Positions 13,501 to 24,244 of a stretch of DNA of 30,862 nt are shown one piece after another. Positions within the stretch are counted from its first letter, which is position 1. The number at the start of each line of letters is the position of its first letter. The stretch covers positions 1 to 30,862 of the forward strand of contig JAHLKH010000251.1 in assembly GCA_025526915.1 (NCBI GenBank), given 5' to 3'. The notes under the pieces are model-generated. The model searched no databases and was not told the origin of the DNA. It saw only the letters and a list, made by a program, of their open reading frames with translations. This DNA comes from Entophlyctis helioformis. Its lineage: Eukaryota > Chytridiomycota > Chytridiomycetes > Chytridiales > Chytriomycetaceae. Position numbers and translations under genes: made by a program.

Positions 13501-14799
13501 TGATGAGCGCGTTGCGACGGCAGCTGTGGTCGGCTTCCTGCAGCAGGGAAACCACAAAAGAATCAGTATGGTGCAAGGCCAAATAAAAGGAATGAATGCG
13601 CACGGCAGGGCGAGGTGGGGGGTGGGGCAGCCAACGTACGGTGGCAATGTACTCTTCGATGGTCTCTGGCGCGTCTGGGATGAGGTAGTCAAAGTTTTTG
13701 TAGATGCCGTAGATGGCGAGCACGGCGTTCTTGCGGACATAGGCGTGGCGGTGCTTGAGGCACTCGCGCACCGAGGGCACGAGCGGCTCGAGAATCTCGC
13801 CCTCCTTGAGCTTGCACAGGAAGCGCAGACTCTGGCCACGGATGAACTCGTTGGGGTGCAGCAGATCGTTTCGGATGGCGTTGCTGGACATGGGCAAGGA
13901 GGGCTTTGGGTCAGCCATGGACAGATCTGGTGGGTGTGGCGGGTGTGGCGGGTGTGGAGGGCAGATCAGGGCAGGGCAAAGGACGTACACGACGAGGACC
14001 ATTTCCTGCTTGAGCTTTCCATCGGGGTTTGTCTTTGGACAGACCTCCCAGTAGAGGAGCAGCAGCTTCTTGAGCGCCTTGTTCTTTGAGGGCATGATGA
14101 AGCGGATGATGTGCATGAGCAGCTGGGGCATGGGGTCGCCGTTGAGCATGATGACGAGGATGCGCTTCATGGCGTCGATCTTGACTTCTTCCTTGCCGTT
14201 TTCGAGCTGGGCACGCAGCTCCTGGAGCGTGGGCTGGTCCTTGCCATCTGGCGGTTGTGGTAGTTGTTGATGGTGTGTGTTGATGGTGGCAGTTGTTGAT
14301 GGCAGTTGTTGATGGAGGCGGCGTGGCGGCGCGAGTAACGGGCAGACAGATTGGCGATTGTCGGTGATTGCGGGCGGTTGGCAGGGAAGGGAGCGAGAGC
14401 GAGAGCGAGAGCGAGAGCGAGAGCGAGTGAGTGAGTAGTGCAAGAGGGAGGGCGGCCGTAGCAGCAAGGTGAGGGGCAAGAGCAATAAGGTGTGTGTCAG
14501 CCAAGAGGTGTGTGCAAGGGCAGACGGGCACCGCTGGGCACGCTGGCCAGCAAGCGTCGCAGGCGTCGTTGGCGTCGCAGGCCGACAGCGAGCGACGAGG
14601 TGGCTTGCTGCTGGCTGGGCAGGGTTGGCATGGCAGCCAGCATAGACATAGGCAGATATAGGCAGCCTGCAAAGACATACGCAGCCTTCATAGACATACG
14701 CAGCAGATACGCAGCAGATACGCAGACATACGCAGACATACGCAGACACTCACCGTCGGCCTGCACGACCGTGTACGCAGGGGCTTCGACTGCAGCCAT
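10546..14799 (-). CDS. SEC26: Coatomer subunit beta, one apparent frameshift
   Basis: Beta-COP, a large subunit of the COPI coat for Golgi-to-ER and intra-Golgi transport. Exons in transcript order: 14799-14754, 14247-13989, 13883-13640, 13537-13361, 13268-12879, 12791-12643, 12569-12178, 12110-11794, 11690-11426, 11347-10996, 10908-10546. The N-terminal two thirds is an alpha-solenoid with family blocks [46 protein letters not shown] and [14 protein letters not shown] charged Lys-rich linker ([12 protein letters not shown]) leads to the appendage domain with [26 protein letters not shown] and FEWENKV. The end [19 protein letters not shown] is typical. Exons sum to 2954 nt, one short of 985 codons. 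The frame breaks near 10789-10800, between AANLYAR and IFGEDALAN, where one base is missing. A Cys-rich tail of about 35 residues after TSQKG, encoded by a CAG/GAG-type repeat, is absent from known relatives and may be read-through of low-complexity DNA. Confidence 0.95.
10606..10651. repeat. CAG/GAG-type low-complexity tract in the COPB1 3' end
   Basis: AGCAGGAGCAGG-type units that, read on the minus strand, encode the Cys/Ser-rich tail after the last conserved COPB1 motif. Confidence 0.7.
14391..14436. repeat. (GAGCGA)n microsatellite in COPB1 intron 1
   Basis: Tandem GAGCGA changing to GAGTGA, within the long first COPB1 intron (14248-14753, 506 nt). A GTTGTTGATGG repeat lies nearby at about 14261-14315. 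Confidence 0.75.
14640..14753. repeat. ATACGCAG minisatellite in COPB1 intron 1
   Basis: About ten imperfect copies of CAGACATACG / GCAGATACGCAG run up to the exon 1 donor. The array lies wholly in the intron and abuts the splice site. Confidence 0.75.
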
Positions 14800-15298
14800 T
14801 CAGGAGTGTTCTTGTGACTGTGCGAGTGTGACTGTGTGGAGTGTGTCGTCTGTCTGTCTGTCTGTCTGTCTGAAGAGAGTCAGTCAGTCGGCCAGTCAGT
14901 CAGTCAGGCGTGATGCGACAAGCCACTTGCTCAGCCAGCCAGATGCTCGCCAGCCAGCCACTCACTGCAGACTTGCACGGGTTGGGGTGTGAGCGTGAGT
15001 GAGTGAGTGCTGAGTGAGCGTGTGCGTTGAGTGAGAGTGTCTGATTGGCTGGCTTGGTGGGATCCCGCTGATTGGCTGGCTGTCTGCCACTGAGAGTCGC
15101 CCGCTGATTGGCTGGCTGGCGGCCCTTTCCCTTTCCCATCACTCACACACTCACACCGACACGCTGCCCGTGCGTCTTGCTCGCTCTCTCGGACGTCTCT
15201 GTCTTGCACGTCTCTGTCCTGCACGTCTCTGTCTTGCACGGCCCCCTCTGCCCCCATCCCTGCCCCCATCCCTGCATCCCCTGCGGCCCCTCTCGACC
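14800..15298. promoter_or_regulatory. Divergent COPB1/PUS1 promoter region with three CCAAT boxes
   Basis: 499 bases between two divergent housekeeping ATGs. ATTGG (inverted CCAAT) occurs at 15044-15048, 15071-15075 and 15107-15111, each within the same TGATTGGCTGGC context, spaced 27 and 36 bp. CCAAT boxes are bound by the NF-Y/HAP complex in fungi. No TATA box is evident. (CTGT)n and (CAGT)n microsatellites lie at about 14851-14907. Confidence 0.55.
15193..15241. repeat. Tandem GCACGTCTCTGTCTT repeat in PUS1 leader
   Basis: Three near-identical units of about 16 bp (ACGTCTCTGTC[T/C]TGC), followed by two TGCCCCCATCCC units, directly upstream of the PUS1 ATG. The CT-rich character fits a fungal leader or initiator region. 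Confidence 0.7.
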
Positions 15299-17468
15299 AT
15301 GAAGCGCCAACTGCCCGACCCCGCCTGCCCGTCTGATGCTGCATCGGCACCCGCATCTTTGACTGCCACCTCAACAACAACCACCACGACCAGTGCTGGC
15401 CCTGCCGACTCCAACACCACCACCGCCGTGCATCCCGCAAAGGCTGCAAAGACCGAAAACGACATCGACCAGATGCCCCAGGAGCCCATCTCAAAGTTCC
15501 CTCTCGGCCGTCTCTCGGCCGAGCTGAACCTCCAGTACGAGGCCATCTATCTGGCTGCCCAGAAAAAGAGCGCAGATGCCCACAAGGACCTGCCCAAGGG
15601 CAAGGCCGCCAAAGGCCCCGACGGCAAGACGATCAAGGTCAACCCGGTGCGCACATGGGGTCCCAAAGAGCCGTCCGCCCCTGCCAGCGCGTCGTCGTCG
15701 GCTCCTGCCACGCCTGCCACGCCTGCCACGCCTGCCGACTCGGCCGAGCGCAACCGTCGCCCAAAGAAAAAAGTCGCGCTGCTGATGAGCTACTGCGGAA
15801 CTGGCTACCAAGGCATGCAGATGTAGGCGTCTCTGTTCCCCTTTGCTGCGCATGCGCAGATCTGTGCGCAGAGATATCACTGTGTGTGTGTGGGGTGGAC
15901 CTGGATGTTCCGCTGCTTACCACCCATCCACGCGCAGCACGCCGCATGTGCCGTCCATCGAGCTGGACCTGCACAAGGCAATCGCTGCCTCTGGCGCCGT
16001 GTCGCCCGACAACGCCATGGATCCGGCAAAGACCGGCTTTGTGCGCTGTGCCCGCACAGACAAGGGCGTGCACGCCGCTGGCCAGGTCGTGTCGCTCAAG
16101 CTCATTGTCGAGGACAAGGACATTGTCGAGCGCATCAACTCGTTCCTGCCGCCGCAGATCCGCGTTTGGGGCTATTCGCGCGTGCCCAAGCACTTTCACG
16201 CCAAAAACTACTGCGACTCGCGGATATACGAGTACCTCTTGCCCACGTACATCCTCGCCCCCGTGACGCCGTCGCACTATCCAATGTCGTCGCTTGCCGT
16301 GTCTGCCGGCATTGACATGGCCAGCCTTGGCCGCGAGCGCAATGTCCTCATTGACATCCCGCCTGCATCTGCCAGCGACATGGCCGCCAAGCGTGCCTAC
16401 CGTGTTCCCCCGGCCGATCTGGCACACTTTCGCTCTGTGCTGTCGGCGTACGAGGGCACGCACAACTACTTTAACTTTACCATTGGTAAAAAGCACACGG
16501 ACAAGAGCGCCAACCGCTACATTATGAGTTTTGTGGTGAGCTTCATCTGTGGTCTGGATGGCGCTGCCTTTTCGGCTCGACTGACGCTTTTGCTATGCGA
16601 TGAATGGCAATCCAGTCGAGCGAGCCGTTTATGCGCGAGGGCACAGAGTGGCTGAGTGTCAAGGTCAAGGGACAGTCGTTTATGCTGCACCAGATCCGCA
16701 AGATGGTTGGTGAGTGGGACACTGGGTGGTTGTGGCTGTGTTTGGATCGCTTGCAGTCGTTGATGCTGATTTCCGTGGATGCATCGACAGGACTGGCGGC
16801 AATGATGGTGCGCACGGCGACGCCCGTGTCGCTTGTGCCCAAGACGTTTGAGCCGATCCGGCTGAATATTCCAAAGGCACCTGCACTGGGATTGCTGCTG
16901 GAACGCGTGAGTGGCACCGTCTCATTTCCTATTGTGTGCACTGGGGGACTGACAGCGTGGGGTTGAACAGCCTGTTTTTGACAAGTACAACAGCGATGTC
17001 AAGGAGCGCTCGACCGACCGCGACCGCATTGATTTCGAGCCGTTCCAGGTACGCATCGGCATCGGCATCCACTTGCGCGTTGCGTCGCGCAGTGACTGGC
17101 TGGCTGACTGTTGTATGTCCTCATTGCAGGCCGAGGTTGACGAGTTCAAGAAAGAGTGGATCTACAAGGCGCAGATTGAGGACGAGCTGCGTGACAACCA
17201 GTGAGTCGGTCCTGACCATGCCACCGATCTCGGCCAATGCATGCATACTGACAGACACACACCGACACGACACGACACCAGTTTCTCGGAATGGCTGCGC
17301 GTTGTCGACATGAACGCCGACGACTTTGCGTGGTACTTGACTGCCGACGGCACCATCAACGAGGCGTACAAGCCTGCATACATCCACCAGAATGACCCGC
17401 GCGAGCTCGTCACGGGCAATCCGGCCGTGGACGGCGACGACGATACGCTCGGCGGCGACGACGAGTAG
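15299..17468 (+). CDS. PUS1: tRNA pseudouridine synthase PUS1
   Basis: TruA-family enzyme that isomerises uridine to pseudouridine at several tRNA positions, in the nucleus and/or mitochondria. Exons 15299-15822, 15938-16535, 16616-16709, 16791-16906, 16971-17048, 17130-17200 and 17282-17468 sum to 1668 nt, giving 555 aa with no frame break. The first ~155 residues are low-complexity (Thr/Ala/Pro/Ser). The catalytic domain starts at KKKVALLMSYCGTGYQGMQ. The catalytic aspartate is D216 in RTDKGVHA. Further family blocks are FHAKNYCDSRIYEYLLPTY, GTHNYFNFT, VKGQSFMLHQIRKMVG and AALGLLLER-like sequence. The C-terminus is acidic (DDDTLGGDDE). ATG 15299 is the first in frame after the leader repeats. 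It is divergent from COPB1 and convergent with the ATG8-like gene. Confidence 0.93.
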
Positions 17469-17627
17469 TGCCTCCACCCCGATCTCGCCAACGGACACAC
17501 TGGTGCAATGAATGGCCTTGTATTGCAGTACAGACGGAACCGTCAAACAACGAGTCAAAGAGATGGACAGGCGAAAAAGGTATACAGGAAGAAGATGGAG
17601 AGAGAGAGAGGAAGCCGATGGCGGGGA

Positions 17628-18395
17628 TCATTGGCCAAACACGCTTTCGGTCGCGTACACGACGTACAGGAAGCCGTCCTCGTCCCGGTGGCTTGCGTAG
17701 ATCTGCGACAGGAGCGACGACGACGGCGGCAGGAACTTGCCAGACACGGTCAGGAACAGGCCCTTTTCGGGCTCCAGGTCCAGCCGCTTGCGGATCACCG
17801 ACTGGAACTGTCCGACCGAGATGTCGCCCGGACAGAGGAACTTTTTCTGGTGGAGACAATAGGGGAGCCAAAGGAGTGTGAGTGCCGTGGGATGCAGCGA
17901 GTGCGGCGAGCGGGACCGAGTGGAAGGCGCACCTTTTCCATGGTCGGCAGCGACTGCGAGGACCACGAGCGGCTGCGTTCAACGATGATGGGGATGCCTG
18001 CAGCAGAAAGCCAAAAGCATGTGAGCGCGACAGCTTGGGCGGAGCAAGACAAGGGGCCGGACGGCGCACACACAGACGTACGGTCGGGAAAGTTGGCCAG
18101 GATGCGCTGCGCCTCGGCCACTCGTCTCTCTGTGTGTGTGCCAATCCAGGCCGGGCATATGCAGCCATGCCATGCCATGCCAGTGGGTCTGTCAGTGCCG
18201 CTCGCACCTCAAACAAGCTTTGTGGTCGGAGGCAACCATCGCCAGCGACAGCGACAGCAGCGACAGCAGCGACAGCGACAGCGGCAGCCCCAACCCACCC
18301 AGCGGATGCTCCTGCTTGAACAGCAGCGCGGTCTTTGCGGTCTGGCCCGTCTGTGGCTGTTGCTGCACTTGCGGTTGTTGTTGTTGCGACGACAT
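17628..18395 (-). CDS. ATG8: ATG8-like ubiquitin-fold protein (diverged)
   Basis: Autophagy ATG8/LC3/GABARAP family: a ubiquitin-like protein conjugated to phosphatidylethanolamine on autophagic membranes. Exons in transcript order 18395-18299, 18129-18082, 17997-17933, 17846-17628 sum to 429 nt, giving 142 aa. After a Gln-rich start (MSSQQQQPQVQQQ), which family members usually lack, it has LLFKQEHPLERR, AEAQRILANFPDRIPIIVE, KKKFLCPGDISVGQF, VIRKRLDLEPEKGLFL and HRDEDGFLYVVYATESVFGQ. The penultimate Gly with one residue after it fits ATG4 processing to expose Gly. The sequence is more diverged than the nearly invariant fungal ATG8 (SRSWSSQSLPTME and TVSGKFLPPSSSLL replace usual blocks), so it may be a second paralogue. 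An upstream in-frame ATG at 18452 would add 19 residues. Confidence 0.85.
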
Positions 18396-18592
18396 GAACC
18401 GCTGCTGCTGCAATGGTTGTTGCCCGTGATGCCAACTCAGTCGCCAGCTCATTGCAAATCATGGTCATCGCAACCACGCGCTCCAAGGGCGGACAACAGG
18501 CCCGCCCTTTCGCGGCCACAGGCGGCCACGAGACCTGCCGGATCAGTCATCGTTGGTCGTCGCCTCCATGCCCTTGGCACCGCTGCGAGCCT

Positions 18593-18598
18593 TATAAA
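18593..18598 (+). promoter_or_regulatory. TATA box of the hexokinase gene
   Basis: TATAAA in the context CTTATAAAGGG, 65 bases before the inferred 5'UTR intron donor and 183 bases before the hexokinase ATG. It lies in the 385-base divergent interval shared with the ATG8-like gene. Confidence 0.55.
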
Positions 18599-18662
18599 GG
18601 GCGCTCCCCCGCTGCCCCTCTGCTGCGACCATCCGCCCTCGTCGCCCAGTTTGCAACTCATT

Positions 18663-18760
18663 GTATGTCATGAACGTCTCGAGTCGTCGTGTCCAGATCT
18701 GCCGCTGTGCACCAAAACTCACGCTTCGGCTGACTGACTGTGCACCACGCCTGCTCGCAG
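18663..18760 (+). other. Probable 5'UTR intron of the hexokinase gene
   Basis: Consensus donor GTATGT at 18663, a CTGACTGAC branch-like sequence near 18729-18737, and acceptor CTGCTCGCAG ending at 18760, 20 bases before the ATG. Splicing would remove the upstream in-frame ATG at 18670 and leave 18781 as the first ATG of the mRNA. Confidence 0.5.
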
Positions 18761-18780
18761 CCTCATCCGACCTCATCAGC

Positions 18781-20867
18781 ATGGTCCACCTCGACATCCC
18801 GGCATCCATCATCTACTTCTGGGGCTTCACCTCGGGCATTGCCGTCACGGCCTTTGCCCTCTACCTGGTCGAGACGCTCGTCAAGCCGCACCTCATCTCC
18901 AACCTGTCCGTCAAGGACTCGCTCGCCGCGCTGACGGCCCTGTCCGCCTCGCCCGACCTTGTCGCCAAGAAGCTCAAGGACGACCACCCCGCCTCCGCCC
19001 CTCCCGCTCGCCCGGCCAGCGCCAGCGCCAGCACGCATGCCCATGACCACAACTCCTCGTCGGCCGTCGTCCCGCTCAACCGCACGCCGTCGTTTGATGC
19101 CTACGCCATCCTGCCCAAGCTCGACGCCATGCTCAACGTCTCCAGCAACAAGCTGCAGCAGATCGTGCTGCACATGGTTTCGGAGATGCGCAAGGGCCTG
19201 CACCAGGACGGCGAGAAGCTCAAGATGATCCCGTCGTTTGTCGTGTCCCGCCCGACCGGCAACGAGCTCGGCACCGTGCTCGCCCTCGACCTCGGCGGCT
19301 CCAACTTCCGTGTCTGCCAGATCGCCCTCGAGGGCCAGGGCCGCGTCCGCACCACCCAGCGCAAGTACGTCGTCAGCGACTCGCTCAAGACCGGCCCCGG
19401 CGCCGCCCTCTTTGACTTTTTCGCAGAGTGCGTCGCCAAGTTCCTCGAAGAGACTGGCGCCGACCCCGCTGTCCCCTCCAACCTCGGCTTCACCTTTTCG
19501 TTCCCCGTCCAGCAGACCGCCATCAATGCCGGTATGTGTGCACGCACATTCCTTCCATCGCTGCCAGATCTGGATGGCTGACTTTTTGCTGCCCTCTGTT
19601 TGCTGCGCCTTTTCTCATCCGCCGCCATCTGTCCGTGTGTCTGTCGGCCTTGTCCTCCGCCTTGTCGCGTGCATGATCGTCGCGTTTCTGGTCCGCCGCC
19701 TCCTTCTCCTGGATCTCGCTCTGATCTGGATCGGATGCCATCCTCAATGTGCTGCCTGTGCACCACCTTCACTGCCATCACTGCCACCGACTCGACATTG
19801 ATCACACCACCACACCGCCGCCACCACACCCCCGCCGCCACACACATGGCGTGATCCAACTGCAGGCACCCTCATGCACTGGAACAAGGGCTTCCAGTGC
19901 TCTGGCGTGGTCGGCGAGGATGTCGTTGGTCTCCTCCAGGCCGCCTTTGTCCGCAAGAACATCAAGGTCAACGTCACCGCCTCGTCAACGACACCGTCGG
20001 CACGCTCATGGCTCACGCCTACACCGACCCCAACACCTACGTCGGCGTCATTCTCGGCACCGGCACCAACGCCGCCTACGTCGAGCGTCTCGAGGACGTG
20101 CCCAAGTGGAAGGGCGACAAGAAGGGCGAGATGATCATCAACACCGAGTGGGGTGCGTACGACGAGCCCACCGTCCTGCCCATCTCCAAGTACGACCAGC
20201 TCCTCGACCGCTTCTCGGGCAACCCCAAGTCGCAGATCTTTGAAAAGATGTTCTCGGGCATGTACCTGGGCGAGATTGTCCGCCTGATCCTCGTCGACCT
20301 TGTTGCTTCTGGCGAGCTGTTCCACGGCCGCTCGTCGGTCGAGCTTGCCAAGCCCTACCACTTTGACACGGCTTTTATGTCGCGCATTGAGCGGTAAGCC
20401 TGACTGCCCTGCCTGTCCCACCTGCCGCATGCCCCAGACTGACATGGACATGGACATGGACATGCCGCCTTGCAACATTGTCTCTTGCTCCACACACACA
20501 CTCCAGTGACCACTCGATCGAGCTCTCTGATACCAAGAACCTGTTTGAAGACATTCTCGGCATCCCGTCCACCACCATCCAGGACCGCCGCATTGTCAAG
20601 CACGTCTGCGAGCTCGTCGGCACGCGCGCCGCCCGTCTCTCGGCCGCCGGTGTGGCCGCCGTCATCACCAAGATCAACCGCCTCGACGCCTGCACCGTCG
20701 CCATTGACGGCTCGCTCTTTGAGCACTACCCGCACTTTGGCAACCGCATGCGCGACGCCCTCCGCGAGATCCTCGGTATCACCGCCGAGAACATTATCCT
20801 CGAGCAGGCTCGCGACGGCTCGGGCCAGGGCGCTGCTCTCATTGCTGCTCTCCACCCCATGGCATAA
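18781..20867 (+). CDS. HXK: Hexokinase with N-terminal membrane anchor, one apparent frameshift
   Basis: ATP-dependent hexose phosphorylation, the first step of glycolysis. Exons 18781-19531, 19866-20393 and 20507-20867 sum to 1640 nt, one short of 547 codons. The frame breaks at about 19976-19984, just before the catalytic NDTVGTL, where a C is missing from GCCCTC. Motifs in order: phosphate-1 LDLGGSNFR (Asp170), LGFTFSFPVQQ, WNKGF, NDTVGTL with the catalytic Asp, ILGTGTNAAYVE, INTEWGAY, HGRSS and adenosine-binding DGSLFEHYPHFGNRM. Residues about 9-30 (SIIYFWGFTSGIAVTAFALYLV) form a clear transmembrane helix, followed by a Pro/Ala/Ser/His-rich spacer up to residue ~100. Ordinary fungal hexokinases lack this anchor. 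Plant type-B and animal HK1 enzymes have N-terminal membrane attachment, so a membrane (mitochondrial or ER) location is inferred. The first intron (334 nt) is unusually long here. Confidence 0.93.
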
Positions 20868-21029
20868 CATGGTCGGCAGTCAGCTTGTTCATGTCCTTGT
20901 CTCTCTTTCACCACACACACACACACTCTCTCTCCCCTTTCTCCTATTACACACATTGATCTCGTTGCTGTCAAATGAATACACAAATACCATACGTTGT
21001 TGTAGGTTGACTGGTTGTTGAATGGATTG

Positions 21030-22537
21030 TGGGTTTGCCTTGAGCGGTACTCGTTGTGGTGCGGGCCGTAGCCGAGGTACGAGACCAAAAGGAGCGGCAG
21101 GCCGTTGCGAGCGACCTTGTGTCCAACAATCGCGTCAATCTCCCACTCAGCTGCTGCAGGGTCATCAGCAAAGGCGACTGCAGGCGGCTGAGCAGGCAGT
21201 GGCCGGCCAGGGAAAGCAGCGGCCGGATCGCGGTACGGCTTCAGCAGACGGACATGGAACCACGGATGCAGATGATGCATGGTCGGATGCAGAGCCAGCT
21301 TGCAGTTGAGACCATCCAGTGCGGCATTGACCTCTGTGATCGGGAATGGACCCAGCCAGTTGGGCAGGAACGCATTGGGGCGATGCGTGTCGGTGGGCCA
21401 CACAATGCCGGCGGCTTGCAGCATGACCATGTCGCCGACAGCGTAGGCAGGAGCATCACGGCGGTGGCGATCGGCGTTGCGCTTCTGTCGTTCTTGAGCC
21501 TTGGCCAGGTTGGCTGTGGCATCCACGCGAGCCTTGTCAATGGCGGCGAGCAGGTCGCGGACAGCAGGCGGCGACGATGCTGCAGGCTCGTGTGGCAGCG
21601 TGCGAGGCTCAAGACCAAAGGCGAGGAAGTACGGAGCATAGCCGGTCGATGCACTTGGAGCAGAGTTGAGGGCGTGGACAGCCGCATCGAGCATGTGCTC
21701 CCAGTTGCTGCCGCGGTGGTTGGCGTACTTGGACAGCAGGTCCTTGAGCGTGCGGATGGTGCGTTCGGACTGGCCGTCGGTCTCCTGGTGGCGGGCCGTT
21801 GCCATGACTTGCTCAATGTCCAGCGCCGCACAGAGCGCCGTCCAGAAGGCAGACAGGAAGCGAGCGTCGCGGTCCGAGACGATAGACGACGGCAGGCCGT
21901 GGCCAGCAAGCACCCATCGGTTGAGGAACAGCGCGGCAAGATCCTCGGCAGTCGCATCGCGTCGCGTCGGCACGCACTTGACAAGCTTTGTCAGGCGATC
22001 CACAATCACAAACACAGCGTCGTTGCCCTCGTCCGACATGGGCAGCAAGGCAATGTCGCAGGCCACAGACTGGAAGCGGTCCGCAGGGATGGGCAGCGGG
22101 TGCAGCAGACCAGCAGGCGCCTGCGTCGACGAGTTGAACCGCTGGCAGGCGTCGCACGAGCCCACAAAGCGGCCGACCGACGCAGCCATGTCCGGCCAGT
22201 AGTAGTGCGCACGCAGACGGCCGTATGTTCGTTCGCGGCCCTGGTGGCCGGCATGAGGCGGCTCGTGGTACGAGGTGAGCAGGTCGGTGCGCACTTGACC
22301 CTCTGGGATGTACATGCGACCCTCGTAGAACCACAGGCCGTCGACCAGCTCGAGCTTGGCTGCCAACTGACGCTCGTGTGCAGCAGCATCAGCAGGATCG
22401 GCCTTCCAGCGAGCGACGTTGAGCAGGAACGGGTCGGCCGCCAGCAGCGGACGGATGCGAGCAGCGATGCCAGAGGTGTCCGTCGTCAGGGCGGACACAT
22501 CCACCGTCGAGCGGCATCGGAGCGCAGTGCGGGGCAA
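21030..22537 (-). pseudogene. Retrotransposon integrase fragment with chromodomain-like tail
   Basis: Open from 22537 downward. It has a zinc-binding HHCC module (YHEPPHAGH ... CDACQRF), the catalytic core with Asp in ACDIALLP, Asp in VSDRDARFLSAFW and Glu in TDGQSERTIRTL, then a GPY/F-type module (NWLGPFPITEV). The C-terminal WEIDAIVGHKV ... YLGYGPHHNEY segment resembles a chromodomain, which in chromoviruses steers integration. Beyond about 21030 the frame stays open through the hexokinase 3' end by chance and that part should not be read as protein. Confidence 0.85.
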
Positions 22538-23483
22538 CAGTCACATGGCGCGACAGCATGTCAGCCAGGTGGTTCTCACCGCCCTGGATGTACTGGACGG
22601 TCGCATCAAACTCCTGCAGCTCCATGATCCAGCGAGCCTGGCGGTACGACAGCTTGGGCTGCGTCGAGATCCAGCGCAGCGATGCATGGTCGGTGTGGAT
22701 GGTGAAGTGCACGCTGAGCAGGTAGTGCCGATACTTGTCGCAGGTGTCCACGATCGCCAGCATCTCGCGCTCGTGGGTCGGGTAGTTGCGTTCCGCATCG
22801 TTGAGCTTGCGCGAGTAGAACGAGACCGGATGGATCTTGGCCGTGCCGTCCGCATCGACATGCATCTGGCCAACCCAGCCACCAATGGCAAACTCGGATG
22901 CGTCCGTGTACACGTGCGTCTCCAGCGACGGGTCAAAGTACTTGAGCACCGGAGCATTCGCGATGGCGTCCAGAATAAAGTCCACAATGGCCCACTTGGC
23001 CTCGTCCATCGCAAAGGGCACGTCCTTGCGCAGCATGTCCGTGAGCGGCACACAGATGTCGGCGTGGTCTTTGATGAAATCCTTGACCCACACGACTTGC
23101 CCAATGAAGCGTCGCAGATCGCCAACAGACCCAATGATCGGCCGAGTCTTAAGAGCCAGCCGATGCTTGTCCTGGATCGAGTAGCCATCACCCAGCAACA
23201 GATGACCGCAGAACTCGAGCCGCGACGAGAAGAACTCGCACTTGGACATCTTCAGGCGGAGCGATTCGGCGCGCAGACGACGGAACACTTCCTCCAGGTG
23301 CAGCAGGTGGTCTGCCTCGGTCTCCGAGTAGATCAGGATGTCGTCCATGTAGGCGACAACGCAGACGTCCAGCAGGTCGTGGAAGATGCGGTTCATCATG
23401 GCGTTGAAGGTGGCAGGAGCGTTGCAGAGCCCAAAGGGCATCACCTTGAACTCGTAGTGGCCGTAACGGGTCACAAACGCCAT
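22389..23483 (-). pseudogene. Retrotransposon reverse transcriptase/RNase H fragment
   Basis: Contains the RT palm FGLCNAPATFNAMMN and the YMDD catalytic box, GHLLLGDG and a thumb region. The RNase H domain has TDASEFAIGGW, SRKLNDAERNYPTHEREMLAI and HTDHASLRWI. After the connection LADMLSRHV (about 22540) the frame is lost and the integrase continues in another frame. Confidence 0.88.
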
Positions 23484-23873
23484 CTTGGGGATGTCGTCCT
23501 CATGATGCGGATGTTGTAGTAGCCGTCACGCAGATCAACCGACGACATGAACGGCTTGCCCGCGACGCGGTCAATGAGCGACTGGAATGTCAGGCATCGA
23601 CGCACGATCCTTGACCGTGATGTTGTTCAGCCCACGATAGTCGATGCACAGACGCAGACCGCCGTCCTTCTTCTTGGCGATCACGATACCCGCAGCAAAT
23701 GGCGACACAGAGCCCGGATCATGCCACGCGCGCGAGGTCGTCCAAGAACGCCTTGACAGCATCCTGGTGCTCAGTCGGCAGGCTGCGCTAGGGCGACGCG
23801 GCGGCGGCTTGGAACCAGGCACCAGCTTGATACGATGATCCTCAGGCCGCGACGGCGGCAGATCTCCCTGCAC
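23484..23873 (-). pseudogene. Retrotransposon RT finger region, frame-broken
   Basis: Pieces PPSRPEDHRIKLVPGSKPPPRR (upper end), SPFAAGIVIAKKKDG and RLCIDYRGLNNITVKDRASMPDI are standard Ty3/gypsy RT N-terminal blocks. They end at a stop (23571). DRVAGKPFMSSVDLRDGYY then follows in a shifted frame, and a further shift (about 23495) is needed to enter the YMDD-containing frame. Confidence 0.8.
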
Positions 23874-23893
23874 GAACAGGTCCTGGAACTTGA

Positions 23894-24244
23894 TCAGCAG
23901 CGGATGGACAACCTCGGCTGCGAGTCCAGGTTCAGATGGTCGAGCGATGGCGTGCCGTCCGCAGCAGCGACAGCAGCTTCAGCCTGTGCAGGCGAGTCGT
24001 CATTGTCCATCAGAGCAATGGCTACATGCTCAGCACCAGAGCAGTGCATGGTCTGGTGCAAGACTCCGTTGGCCAAGACGGCAGGATACTCAAGGATCTC
24101 AACAAGTGCGCAGTGGATGATGCCATTCCAACCAGCCGATCCTTCCACCACTTGGCCAACACAGCCATGCACAACGGCTGGCTTGGTCTCATCGATGCTC
24201 AGTATCTGGTTGCCCTCTGCTGGATCGCACTCGCACTTGGCCAC
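23894..24244 (-). pseudogene. Possible retrotransposon protease-RT linker fragment
   Basis: 117-residue open frame immediately upstream of the RT blocks and colinear with them. It has no retropepsin DSG/DTG motif, so it may be the region between protease and RT. The assignment rests on position only. Confidence 0.4.

Noticed and set aside
17410..18519. 369-codon minus-strand open frame overlapping the ATG8-like gene and PUS1 end
   Set aside because: Different frame from the conserved ATG8 exons, reads through introns, Ala/Arg-rich shadow.
21056..23519. Long plus-strand open frames (523 and 366 codons) across the retroelement
   Set aside because: Antisense of integrase and RT/RNase H coding sequence, with no protein similarity of their own.
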